DNA of 64,000 bases from Anarhynchus alexandrinus. Its lineage: Eukaryota; Chordata; Aves; Charadriiformes; Charadriidae. The DNA is taken from NCBI GenBank assembly GCA_008711295.1, contig VUYV01000008.1, positions 2,333,000-2,396,999 on the forward strand, read 5' to 3'. A program made the position numbers and the translations under genes. Positions 1 through 10,609 of the stretch are shown here, in pieces. Below the pieces are notes generated by a model. It worked only from the letters and a program-made list of their open reading frames with translations, had not been told where the DNA came from and searched no databases. How positions within the stretch are numbered: position 1 is the first letter of the stretch; the number at the start of each line of letters is the position of its first letter.

Positions 1-624
1 GAAAAAAAAAAAAAAAACCAACCAGAAGAGATGGAGATTTTTTTTGTTGTTATTGTTTTTTCTCCAGGGGAAATGGGGATTTGTTCAGATCTGGCCCCCC
101 GATCCTTTTGCTGTTTTCTCATGCTTGAGATGTCCCTTCTAATCTTCCGACAAGTTTCTTCTGCTCATTCCTGATCCCGCTTGGCAGCCGGGCTGCCTTT
201 TGCAAAGTCTCCCCGTGGCTCTCCGGCCGCAGAGCTGACCCCCATCTCCGGTGGGCGCAGTCGTTAAGCATACGCGGAGCTTAATTGGGTGCCTAAACCT
301 CCCCAGCCGCTCCGAAAAATGCCAATTTATAGCGGTGCTGGCGCACTCGGGTTGTCATCTCGGCTCTCGGCGTGTGCTTGAGCTCCGCTCAGCCGTGTCC
401 CCTCCGGGTCAGCAGTGATGGAGCTTATGGGCACCATCTGCCCCACAGCACGAGGATGGCTGTGAGCCCCAGGGACCAACCCGCGTGGACCTTAAAATGG
501 GCAGACAGCCCAAAACCCGTGTAGATACCGCTGTGAACCTCGCACGTGCCTCCAGAACCACCTTCCCCTTCCCACCCGTGGCATCTTTCCCCCCCTCCCT
601 TGACCTTCTCCTGGCCCGTTTCAG
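1..624 (+). other. CPLX3: CPLX3 intron, 3' part
   Basis: Non-coding sequence ending in a polypyrimidine-rich acceptor (cccgtttcag at 615-624) directly before the CPLX3 exon. I see no match to the earlier CPLX3 exons (central SNARE-binding helix) here, so they must lie left of the window. It opens with an A-run. Calling it an intron is inference from the downstream acceptor. Confidence 0.7.
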
Positions 625-849
625 AACGAAACGGATGACAACCAGATCCAGCTGGTGGGAGGCGACGTGGAGCTGCCCAAAGAGCTGGCCAAGATGATCG
701 AGCAGGACAACGAGGAGGAGGAAGAGAAGAACTCAGTGATCGGCCAGCTCAGCAACATCCAGAACCTGGACCTTGATTCCTTGAAAGACAAAGCTTCGGC
801 CACGCTAGAGGACCTGAAGCAATCGGCTGAGAAATGCGCTGTGATGTGA
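625..849 (+). CDS. CPLX3: Complexin-3, last coding exon (partial gene)
   Basis: Complexins bind assembled SNARE complexes and control synaptic vesicle fusion; complexin-3 works mainly at retinal ribbon synapses. This exon encodes the C-terminal 74 residues, beginning [18 protein letters not shown], which matches my recollection of the mammalian C-terminal exon, with the acidic run DNEEEEEK, the segment [19 protein letters not shown] and the ending SAEKCAVM. The last four residues, CAVM, form a CAAX box; with Met at the X position farnesylation is expected, as known for CPLX3/4 and not for CPLX1/2. The reading frame starts in phase 0 after the acceptor at 623-624 and ends at TGA 847-849. The N-terminal exons lie outside the window. 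It converges on ULK3 to the right. Identification rests on similarity recalled from the family and on the CPLX3-ULK3 gene order. Confidence 0.93.
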   Translation, partial: NETDDNQIQLVGGDVELPKELAKMIEQDNEEEEEKNSVIGQLSNIQNLDLDSLKDKASATLEDLKQSAEKCAVM

Positions 850-1759
850 CCCAGTGGAACATCCCCCCCCCACACCATCCCCCGGCTCCCCGTCGACGTG
901 ACGGTGGGGGAGAAGGGAGGGGACGCAGCGAAGGGGGTCTGGCGGTGGCTGTCGCCCGCGGCGGGGACCCCACTGATGTTTGTCACCCTTGCCTTTGTGT
1001 GAGCCGGGTCCTCCTTCGGCGCTGTGTGAAGCCCTCCAGTCCCCGACCCCGATGTCCCTGATGTGTGGGGTTTTGTTTTCTTCTCCCCTCTGAGGTTAGA
1101 GCAAAAACCCAGCATGTCCCCGTGTGTCCCCCCTCCATACCCCAACACCTCCTCCTGTGCCCGTGGCAGTAGGTGTCTTTACTGAGAATTTGGGGAGGGG
1201 GGAAAGCCCTGCATGACCTTGGCGTGTCATTGAACCCCATCGGTGCGGGAAGGCAAAGGCTCTCCAGCGGAGCGGTGGCCCTACGCCACGTCCCTGCCTT
1301 ATAAATTCTCACCGAGCCTCCCAGAAACCGCAGGGAGGCTGCGATTTGCNGAAATACCAACCGCTTCGCCCTTGAGGGCCCCTCTCGAAGGAGGCAGCCG
1401 GGAAGGACCTGCTATATGATCCCATCTAGACAGCGGGAAAGGAGGGGGGGGGAGTGTTTAGGACCGGAGGGATAAATCCTAAATTAACACCAGAGGGGAA
1501 TAAAGCCCCTCCCCGGTGCTCATCCGAACCCGCACCAGCCCTTGCCCCGGAGCAGCGGTGGCACACTCTCTGTCTCCCAGGGTGGGATCCACTCCTGTCC
1601 TTGTTCCTTCCAAAGGAGAAGAACAAAGTGATAAGGGGAGGGGGGGGCGGGGAATCAAACCAATAATCTCCTCCGTCGTGCTGTAGTTTGTGCGCTGTGT
1701 CGAGTGTGTGCCCACCTCCTGTGCTGTCCCCGTGCCACGGTACCGTTGTTAACCGGTGG

Positions 1760-1765
1760 AATAAA
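1760..1765 (+). promoter_or_regulatory. CPLX3: Candidate CPLX3 polyadenylation signal
   Basis: AATAAA about 910 bases after the CPLX3 stop codon, followed by a T-rich stretch (tttctttctgtcct near 1788-1800) suited to a downstream element. A second AATAAA at 1499-1504 is an alternative proximal site. Confidence 0.45.
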
Positions 1766-4700
1766 TACCAGGAGATGTCTATGCAATTTCTTTCTGTCCT
1801 CGAGCAGTACTTTCCCGAGAAAGGTTTCGGGGTGCCCCAAGGGATGAGGGGCGCAGAGCTATCGAGCGCATCCCCTTTACAAGGGCAGAGGCAGGGGGGG
1901 AGCGGCGATGGGAGCTCAGGGGAGAAATCTACAGCATCGCTCAGACGAGAGCATCGCACCCGGTTGGGGTGGGGTGTTCTCCCACGGTTGGTACCCACGG
2001 GATGCTACGAACGGCTCTTTGTCAGCAGCTGCCTCCAAAAGCCAACAAACCCCCAATATTTTTGGGCTATTTTAGCCAAAAGGCTTCAGATCGCTCGCCA
2101 GCTCCCCGCTTCACGCTCACGCTCCGAGCAAGGAGGAGACAGGGATAGGTGCAGGTGTGATGGGCGTCCCCGGCGGGGGCTCCCGCAGCGGCGCCTTCCT
2201 GGAAAGAGCTGGCACCGCCTGGGAATTCGCCGCCCCAAATCCCGAGGGGGCGGCTTAGCGGCGGATTTGCTTCGGCGGGGGGGCACGGCGGGTCATCCAG
2301 GAAAACACAGGGGAGGCTGCTGGGAAGCTGTTATTGGGTTTTATCATTATTATTAATTTATTTATTTATTATTATTGCAGCAAGGATGCTGGACCAGGCT
2401 ATGCCTGGGGCGGTGCGAAGCTGCCTGGTATGGCCGGGAGATTGCTTGCTGCCCCCCCACCCCCCAGTAACATGGTGCTGGGGCCGGGTCGTCCTGCCGA
2501 ACTCCTGCTAGCCTCCAAAATGAGAGGTTTTCTTGCCTCCGAGAAGAAATCAGCCACCGCTTTGGCCGGCAGGACAGGTAGCCAGAGGCAGCTCAGCCTC
2601 TTGGGGTGATGCTCTGCCCATGGGGCATCACAACCCTCCAGCCCCGGGGCAGCGCGGATGCTCTCCGGCCCCCGCAGGGACCCACCGGCGGCTCCGGGGT
2701 CGTCTGCCCCTACTGCAGCCCCGCGCAGCGCTGGAGGATGGCAAGAAATGAGAGGGAAGATTGGCAGAAGCAGCTTTAGCTTTGAAGGGAGATCATACCT
2801 GATGAGGATCAGCCCAAGCTCGTCTAATCCCCCACCAGGAAAGGGATAGCAGAGAGCAGGCGCTGAGAGAGCCGAGCCCTCCAAACCACGCTTGGCGTTT
2901 AAATCCCCGGCCGACGGCGAGGTTTGATCAATAAAACATCCCACGGGCGAGCGGGATCCCCACCGGAGCCGAGGGAGATGGAGATGGGGCTGGGGGATGC
3001 AGCCCTATGGTTCGCCCCTACCCGTAACCGGTGTAACCCCACCAGGACACAACCCAAACCATCTCCCCCACCTTTTAATTTTACTCCCCCCCTCCCTCCG
3101 GCTCCGCTCCGTGCCCGCTGCCGGCCCACGTGCCACCCACGCAAAGGCCGCGTGAAGCTCGGCGGGTTTATTTTAGGAGGCACCATGACCCCCAGGCATG
3201 TGAAACAGCAAGCGGCAGGCGTGCTCTGCCCGCTCGGCTCCACCGCACGGGGACCATCCACACAGCCTTCCCGGCAAAGTGGAGTGGGGATGCCCCCAGC
3301 ACACCGCCCCTGCTTCCCACCGCTGCCTGGGGCTCATACTGGGGAGGAGAGTTTGGGATGGAGGAGAGTTTGGGATGGAGGAGAGTTTGGGATGGAGGAG
3401 AGTTTGGGATGGAGGAGAGTTTGGGTTGGAGGGGGAGAGTTTGGGATGGAGGAGAGTTTGGGATGGAGGAGAGTTTGGGATGGAGGAGGAGAGTTTGGGA
3501 TGGCGGAGGAGAGTTCAGGATGGAGGGGGAGAGTTTAGGGTGGAGGGGGAGAGTTCGGGATGGAAGAGAAGAGTTCGAGATGGAGGAGAGCGGGGGCAGG
3601 CAGCCCTCCTCCAGCCTGTCCCCTGCCCATCAAGAGCTGCATCCCGTTTGCTGGCATTCCCCGCTGCCGACTCCCCGAGCATCCCTGCGTCCCAGTTGTC
3701 TGCGCACCATATAACCGCTCCGGGCATCACCGCACGGGCTAAAAAAACTTCGAATTAGTGCAGATTAAAGCAGAAAAATCTTTTTTTTTTTTTCCTCTTC
3801 TGTGCTATAAACCCCTATATAATTCCCCAACCTATGGGGCCAGGTTTGGGGTGGATTCATCCAAGCAAGCCCTTAACCGGCTTGCCCCCTGAGCCGCTGC
3901 GGGAAAGGGGTGGCCCCATCCAGCATCACCGCGCTGCTGGTCCAGATGTGGGGATTAACCCGGATTAAGGAGCACAGGGGAGAGCCCGGGATGTGCTCCA
4001 CACACTGACCCAGCTTCCCAAACCCCTCTTTCTCTAAAAAGGTTTGAATTCACATCACTGGGTAACCCACGGGCCGGTACAAAGCCGGGACACCCCGAGC
4101 TCCATCAATTCCACCCCCGGCTCAGGGGGAAGCAGCTGGAGTCTCTCTCTCTCTCTCTCTCCTCCCCCCGTTTTCCAAAGGCTCCGGATTCGGCGGCGGT
4201 GGCGTCTTCGGCAGAGCGTAAAGGCATATGCGATTATCCGCGCAGCCGGTTCGAGCCATCGCCGCCGGCACCGCGCTAGCCACGGGCCGGGGAGGGCAGG
4301 GGCTTTGAAAGCTCTTCAGAGCCTCAGGGTATAATCTCTGCTCAGAATAATAATAATAAATAATAATAATAATAAAAGGCACAGAAATGCTTTGCCATGT
4401 CTGCCCGGGAAGCTCTCCGGCGGCGCCTCGGAGCAAAGGGCTAAAAAAACCCCCACGTTTTTGGGGAGCATCAGCAGCAAATGCAGCCTGCTGTTGGGGG
4501 GCCCCCCAAAAAAATCACCCCATTTTTTTCTCCAGCCCTCCTCTGCCTTCTCCCGCCCCCCCCCCCCCCCNTCCCCAGGGAGGATGGGGACGTGGGGCAC
4601 TGCCAGCCAGCGCTGGCGGGAGGAGAAGAAAGGAGAGGAGGGGGGACACCTTCCCGGCTCTGCTGCTGGGCAGGGGGACAGGGACCGGGGGTCCTCAGCC

Positions 4701-4798
4701 CCCCCCCCCACCAGCTCCAGCCACCCCAGGTTGGCTCTCAGCCCCTCTCGGGGGGCACAAACCCACCACTGGAGTAACTGGAGGAAAAGAAACCAGTG
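1766..4798. other. CPLX3-ULK3 intergenic region
   Basis: No gene supported. It contains AT-rich runs (TTATTATTAATTTATTTATT near 2345-2370), the 17-bp minisatellite at 3346-3595, a CT dinucleotide run at 4141-4160, an AATAAT repeat near 4347-4376, and a C-run ending in an N at 4571. Longer open frames here come from repeat structure and high GC and lack splice or homology support. Confidence 0.6.
3346..3595. repeat. 17-bp minisatellite
   Basis: About a dozen tandem copies of a purine-rich unit, gagagtttgggatggag, nearly perfect at 3350-3480 and then decaying with 3-base insertions (gga) and substitutions toward 3595. Because 17 is not a multiple of 3, all three forward frames translate into the same peptide repeat, so the open frames across it are not evidence of coding. 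The strand is strongly G-rich over A, with almost no C. Confidence 0.9.
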
Positions 4799-5864
4799 TT
4801 TATTAAAGACAATAAATTATATTCCCTTGAAATACAGCAGATTTTGAGAAAAGTCCCCGGGGACAGGCAGACCTCCCCACCGCCAAAGTGCCTTCTGTGA
4901 GGTGCAGAGGGACCGGGGAGGGGACTCCTGGGGATATAATTAGGATATTCGGGTTGTCAGAGCCCTGAGGAGCAGAGCAGGCTCTGCCTTCGGGGGAGGT
5001 ATCGCTGCGACTGTCCCTGAAAGGCGATTGATTTCTGCTCATCTCGTTTTACCCCGACGCCTTCGCCCGCGGAGGAGCGTGTGCCATGCAGTGAGTCCCC
5101 GCTGAGCACCGCTCACACTTCATGACACAAATGACGACCGCCGCTGCCATTACCTGCCAGACCCCCCACCCCCGGCGCAGGCGGGTTTTGGGGAGGAAAA
5201 GCCTCAAACCCCGATGCTCCACCAGCCCAGAGGGAGGTGGGGATGGGCTGGGAGGAGGCGATGGGGTTTTCGGGGCTGCGGCGAGCGGCGCCGGGCGCAG
5301 AGAGAGGTAGTTGCCGGGTGAGAAAGGCACAGCGGAGGGCAGGCAGCGTCCCCCACCCTCTGCCTGCCGCCGTCACCAACAGCCTGGAGCTACCGGCGGG
5401 GTTTTGTGGGGCTGAGCTCCCCCCCAAAACCCAAAAAAAGAATCCGGGAGGTGGAAAAAACACCCAGCCGGAAAGGCAAGAGACGTACGCGGCTGGCGGA
5501 GGTCGGCGAGGGGGGGGGGATATTTTGCCGGAGCCCGGTGCCAGGATAAAAATACTCAGCCCGTCGCAGCCAGCGGAGGGAATTAGAGTGGAATAACCCG
5601 CCGGCTGCGGTCAGGGGAGGCTGCGGCAGCAGACGGTCGAGGCAGGGCTGGGAGGGGAAGGAGTGGAGGAGGAGGGAGCGAGGGGCAAGATGGTCCTGCG
5701 GGACCCACCCCCAGGACCCTGCGGGGATGGGAGCCCACGAGTGAGCCCCCCACTCCGAGGCGGTTCACCCCACACGGTCGAGATCGAAAACCTCATCTTT
5801 TCCTCCGACAGCATCTCTGCACGCGGCGAGCAGCATCCCGCCGGCCGGCTCCGGCTCCCGGGCA
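4780..5864 (-). other. ULK3: ULK3 3' untranslated region
   Basis: Sequence after the ULK3 stop codon down to an AATAAA read on the minus strand (TTTATT at 4799-4804), giving a 3' UTR of roughly 1.1 kb. The exact cleavage site is not known; 4780 is an estimate placed about 20 bases past the signal. Confidence 0.55.
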
Positions 5865-8800
5865 TCACTGCAAGGTACAGGCTGTGCCGGGGGGCGAGGA
5901 GGGGGGCACAGAGGGGACTCAGTCAGCTCGACACACCTTCATCCAGCCCGGGTGGGCTCCCCGGCACGGATCACCCCACGCCAGGGTAGAGGAGGGCATG
6001 CGGGGTTGGGATGACCCACGGGCAGGAATATCCCCATGGGTGCAGCATCCGTGGGGATATTCCCTGTTGTAGGGATGTTCCCCGCCACAGGTACAAGGTG
6101 GGGGACACTTCCCCAAGCCCCCTCCGAAGGGACAAGAAGAGACAGAGATGAGGACTCACTGCTCCGGACGGGCTCCGCCAGCGCCTCCTTGCCCATGGAC
6201 TGTGCCTCCCGCATCTGCCAAGGAACAGGAATGTTTTCCAGCCTGTAAAACCCCTCCAAACACGCTCCAGAGCCGCCCCCTGCCCCAAAAAGCCATACCT
6301 TCATCTGATCTTTCAGGTACTCCGCTCGGGCCATGAGGGTCTGGATCTGGTGGAGAGAAAGAGAGAGGGGAAAGTCCCTCCGACGGCACACCGAGGTGGC
6401 CATGCCGCCGTCCCACAGTGGGCACTCACCTCCGCGTGCAGCAGCTCCCGCCGCCTCCCCGCAGGCTCCGCTGCGGAGGGAAGAGGGATGCACCATCAGC
6501 CCCCCCTGCCGCAGGATCTGTCCCACCCTTTGCCCCATAGCACCCACCACGGCCACAACTCACCGTCACGGCCACAACTCACCGGCCAAGAGGAGCAGAA
6601 GCTCCCCCAGGCTCTGCTGGTAGAGCTCCAGGGTGTCACCGTCGTCTTTGCCTTCCTCCTCCTGAAAGAGACCCCAGGGACTGGGGTGCAGCCGGGGAGG
6701 GGGGGGACGTACCGGCTCCTTCCCCTCGAGGGGACCCCCCAAATCCACGACTCACCTTAGCGATGGCAGCAGAAGCCATTTCCAGCGCAGCGCCGAGCCG
6801 AGGTTTGTCCTTGGCCATCTCTGCAAGAGGGGACATTGAATTGGGGAGCACCCCGGGGGAGGCACCCTTCAACCCGAAACCCCACCGGGGTGCCCCCTTC
6901 CCACTCTGCCAACACCAAAGTATGGGGTGGGTGTCCCCAAAAAACCTTTGAGGATCTCTCTGGCCGGGTTCCCTTGCTGCAGGAGGTTCTTGCTGCTGGA
7001 GGTGACCAACACCTTCAACTCCTCTGCTCTGGAGATGTACTGCCCCACCTGCCCACAGCCGGAGGGGGGGATGGTGTGAGGGGACCCCCACCACAGGGGA
7101 CAGAGGATGGTGGGGGCGCATCTTGCTGAGCTAAGCCAGGGGTGATGCTCATCCCCACCTCCTCCCCAGGGATTTTTGGCTCACCTTAGCCCGGATGGCT
7201 TCTTTCCGGCGAGCATCACTTTCATCTGGAGCGGGGAAAGAGCAGCTCAACACCGGGTGGGCTGCAAACTGACCTCCCCCAGGGTGCTGCCCCCCCGCCA
7301 AAAAACGCACCCAGGACCCACACAGCCCCCCCGCCAGGGTGGACTCACAGTGCAGAGCCGGCACAAAATACTCCAGGGCTTTGCAGTAGAGGGAGAGGGC
7401 GGCGGGGGCATCCCCTTCCTGGTCCTTCTTCACTGCCTCCACCACCAGGTCGGTCTGGGGGGAACAAGAGGGGGGTGCTCAGGGCTCAGACCCCCCCATG
7501 CCCCACCGGGAACAACACCCCGGCACCCCACTCACCGCCTTGCTGAGGCTCTCGGGGCCGGGGACGTGCTCCATATCCACAAAAGGGTGGGCGAAGAAGC
7601 GCTCGAAGGAGATGCGTTTCAAAGGGTCCCTCTCCAAGAGTTGTCCCAGGAGATCCCGGCACTCCGGGGAGAGCAGGGGCCGGCTGGGCAACTGGGGAGG
7701 GAAAGGGGGCTGAGACCACCGGCCCCCGCCGCAACCCCGGCGTGGGGGACGGGCTGCAAGATCCCACCTGGCTCCATCCCATATTACCTCGACAGCCCGG
7801 TCGCTGCGGATCTTCTCCTCCAGCTCAGCGAAGGAGCGGGAGGCGAAGGGCGGCCTCCCAAAAAGTGCTTCTGCAGGGAAGAGGGAAAGGGAGCGGTGGG
7901 GGGAGATGGAGAGGGGGAATCCGGCCCTCAGGGAGGGGGGATAAAAGCCAAAGCCTACCGTAAAGGATGACGCCCACCGACCACAGGTCCACCCGGGCAT
8001 CGTACTGCTGGCGGCACACCATCTCGGGGGCCATGTAGAGTGGGGAGCCCCGCAGAACATGCTTCTCGTCCCAGGGTGACATGTGCTGCGCAAACCCAAA
8101 ATCTGCAGGAGAAGGGGCAAGGAAAGCTTGTGGCGGGGCAGGGGGACACACATACACAAGGAATTGCCACCCCCAGCGCCTCCCTGGGGACCTGCCCTGA
8201 CCTGCCAGCTTCAGCTGAGGGTTCTCTGGGGCACTCAGGAGGATGTTCTGTGGCTTGAGGTCCAGGTGGGAGATGTTGCGGTCGTGGAGGAACTTCAGGG
8301 CGCAGGCTGGGTGGGCAGATGGGCATGTGGCAACCTCGGTGCCAGGAGTCTTGGCCCCCAAAACCCCTGGGCAGGGTGCCCGATGGAGCTGGCGCGGGCA
8401 CCGGGACAGGTCCCCTTACCGAGCTGCTGCAGGAAGATGCGTGCCACCTTCTCAGGGAGGATCCTGCGCATCCGGATGAAGCGGGAGAGGTCCCCCCCAG
8501 CACAGAACTCCATGATCAGGTAGATGTGGTCGCTGTCCCACTGCAAGACGACCCCGTCATGCCGCCCTGGCCGGTCCCACTATGTCTCCCACCCACGCAG
8601 AGTCCGCCTGGACTGGTTTGCCTGGTTGCTGGCACCCAGCCCCATGGATACACCCTTGGGGAGCCAGGATGGACCCCGGGACCTAACCCAAATGGATGGT
8701 GGCTCAGTGCCATCCCCCCCGAAGAAGCCCCCAGCCCCACCTGGAAGTCCTTGAGCTCCACGATGTGTGGGTGGCGGATGGTCTTCAGGATCTCAATCTC

Positions 8801-9229
8801 CGTCAGCAGGTTCTCCACCGACGCCCGGTTGAGGCTCTTCTTGCTCACGCACTTGATGGCCACCACCTCACGCGTGTCCCTCTGCCAAGGGGAACCAGCC
8901 CTGCAGCCCCCACCCCACCCAAACAGCCACCCTGCGGGGTCCTCCCCCAGCCGGCCAGGGCGGGTCCCGGGTGGGAGAAACCCCTGGGAAGGGAGTGACA
9001 GGTCCCAGGCTAGGGGCAGCAGGTGCCATATAGGGGCTATAGGGATGGGTGGGCTGTGAAAAGGGAAGGGGGGGGCAGGTTTGGGGGGGGGCTGGAGGAG
9101 GACACCCCGCAGCGGGCCCAGCCCTACCTTCCTGTAGGCCTTGTAGACGGTGGCGTAGGTGCCGGAGCCGAGGCGCTCGGTGAGGATGAAGCCGTCCAGG
9201 CGCGGCGGGGCCCAACCGGACCCGGCCAT
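5865..9229 (-). CDS. ULK3: Serine/threonine kinase ULK3, complete, 16 coding exons
   Basis: ULK3 phosphorylates GLI factors in Hedgehog signalling and ESCRT-III subunits in the abscission checkpoint, and promotes autophagy in senescence. Coding exons (minus strand, 5' to 3'): 9229-9128, 8881-8741, 8540-8420, 8306-8202, 8102-7959, 7870-7788, 7691-7536, 7454-7349, 7225-7185, 7048-6946, 6820-6756, 6661-6583, 6470-6430, 6346-6299, 6214-6160, 5881-5865. All junctions keep phase and give 468 residues, against about 472 in human. The kinase domain starts near residue 14: glycine loop [17 protein letters not shown] lysine near 44, HLDLKPQN catalytic loop near 135-142 (HLD replaces HRD, as in mammalian ULK3), DFGFAQH near 157, APE as MAPEM. 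Two MIT-type helical regions follow, near 272-355 ([20 protein letters not shown]) and 370-440. The final 17-base exon ends TCTLQ, as in mammals. The ATG sits in GGGCATGG, 15 bases from the N at 9244. Confidence 0.95.
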
Positions 9230-9243
9230 GCCCGCCCCGAGCG

Positions 9244-9244
9244 N
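9244..9244. other. Assembly ambiguity or gap between ULK3 and SCAMP2
   Basis: A single N, probably a compressed gap, directly upstream of the ULK3 start and next to a T-run that may mark the SCAMP2 polyadenylation area. The true ULK3-SCAMP2 spacing and the ULK3 promoter are therefore unknown. Confidence 0.6.
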
Positions 9245-9262
9245 TATGAATTTTTTTTTTGT

Positions 9263-10609
9263 TTTAATACAGGAAAAGATCAGACGGGGGGGGAGGGGGG
9301 GGAATAATACAGGAGGAAGGGGGTGTAAAACTGCCGGGCAGCCCCCACCAGCACCCGCTCTGCCAGCGAAGGATGGGGGGCACAAAATGTGATCTCCCCC
9401 CCCCCAGGCAGGAGGGGACAGGAAGGGGCAGCACAAAGTCAAGTCTGCAAGTAAAAACCCCTTCCAGCATCCATACGCGAACGGGGCTGGAGAGTTTAGG
9501 GGGGGACCGTCCCCCCTCACGCCTTGGCACAGCCCCTGGGAGACAGCTCCCGAAGCTAAACACACGCCAAACCAGTTCTGTCCCAGCTGGGGAAAAAAAA
9601 AAAATTAAATTAAAATAATACGTGGGAAGAGGAAGGCAGGGAGGAGTCATCCCCAGAGAAAAATTCATTCATGCTTTCGAGGTTATAGCTGGAGAAGGAG
9701 GTCGCAGGCACGGCGTGGTGTTTGAGCTGGAGTCTTCAGTGCCGCTGCTGCCGAACAGCGGAGCTGGCGAGTCAAACGAAAAAAAAAAAAAAAATCCAAA
9801 ACTCCGTTTTTCCCCCCTTCTTTCCCCCAGTTTAAGGCCACGGTGAAGACTCAGCCTCCGCTGACCCCTTCTCCCTCTCTCTGTGCCCAGGGCCGTGGGT
9901 GCTGCGGAAGGAGCAGGGGAGCCCCCAGGGCCGTCGTCTGCAGGATCCTCATGGAAGCGGAGGGGGGGATCTGTTTTAAGGGGAGGGGGGCAAAGAGAAA
10001 GATGTTTCCCCTCCTCTCTTAACTCCCCCTGCTCCCAGGTTTTCCTTCCTTACCCTGACTCTTAGGAAGCCAGGCAGTTAAGAGGTCCAAATGCAGCATA
10101 GTGTAAGTGTAATAAACCAAAAGCAGAGTTTCTGCTCTTAAAATTAATGACATAAACTACATGCAAGTTACACCCCCCCTCCCCAAACCAGCAGATAATC
10201 AATTTCTTCATAGCAAAGAGAGAGTAAAATTGAAAACCTGCTTCCTCTCACCTTCCTGCTACGGACAGGGCGAGGGGAGGAAGAGAGACAAACACTCAGG
10301 TATGTCCTGGATAGAGAAATATATTTGCTTCAGAGAATGTCTCCCCTATCTCCCCACACCCTAAAACAAGACAGGGAAAACTAATCGTCATAAATGTAGG
10401 CCAGCTGAAGCTTTAAAAAAAAAAACAACCAAAAACCTCAACAAAACCAACCCACCCCAGACCTCTTCTCATCTGGAGTCAGCATCACAGAGCTAACATG
10501 GTACCCCCAAAAAGTGCATCTTTAGAAAAACAAACAAACAAACAAAACAAAACCGAAGGTTGGGGTGACGATGGCAGAGGAAGCGAAGGGGAGGCAGCTC
10601 GGGGAAGGG
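9263..10609 (-). other. SCAMP2: SCAMP2 3' untranslated region (probable)
   Basis: Minus-strand sequence after the SCAMP2 stop. The first plausible signal is ATTAAA (TTTAAT on the plus strand, 9263-9268), followed on the minus strand by an A-rich run reaching the N at 9244. A 3' UTR of about 1.35 kb is inferred; a proximal variant site cannot be excluded. Confidence 0.4.

Noticed and set aside
3130..3758. Forward open frames repeating GWRRVWDGGEFGMEESL
   Set aside because: All three frames give the same peptide because the DNA unit is 17 bases; repeat artefact.
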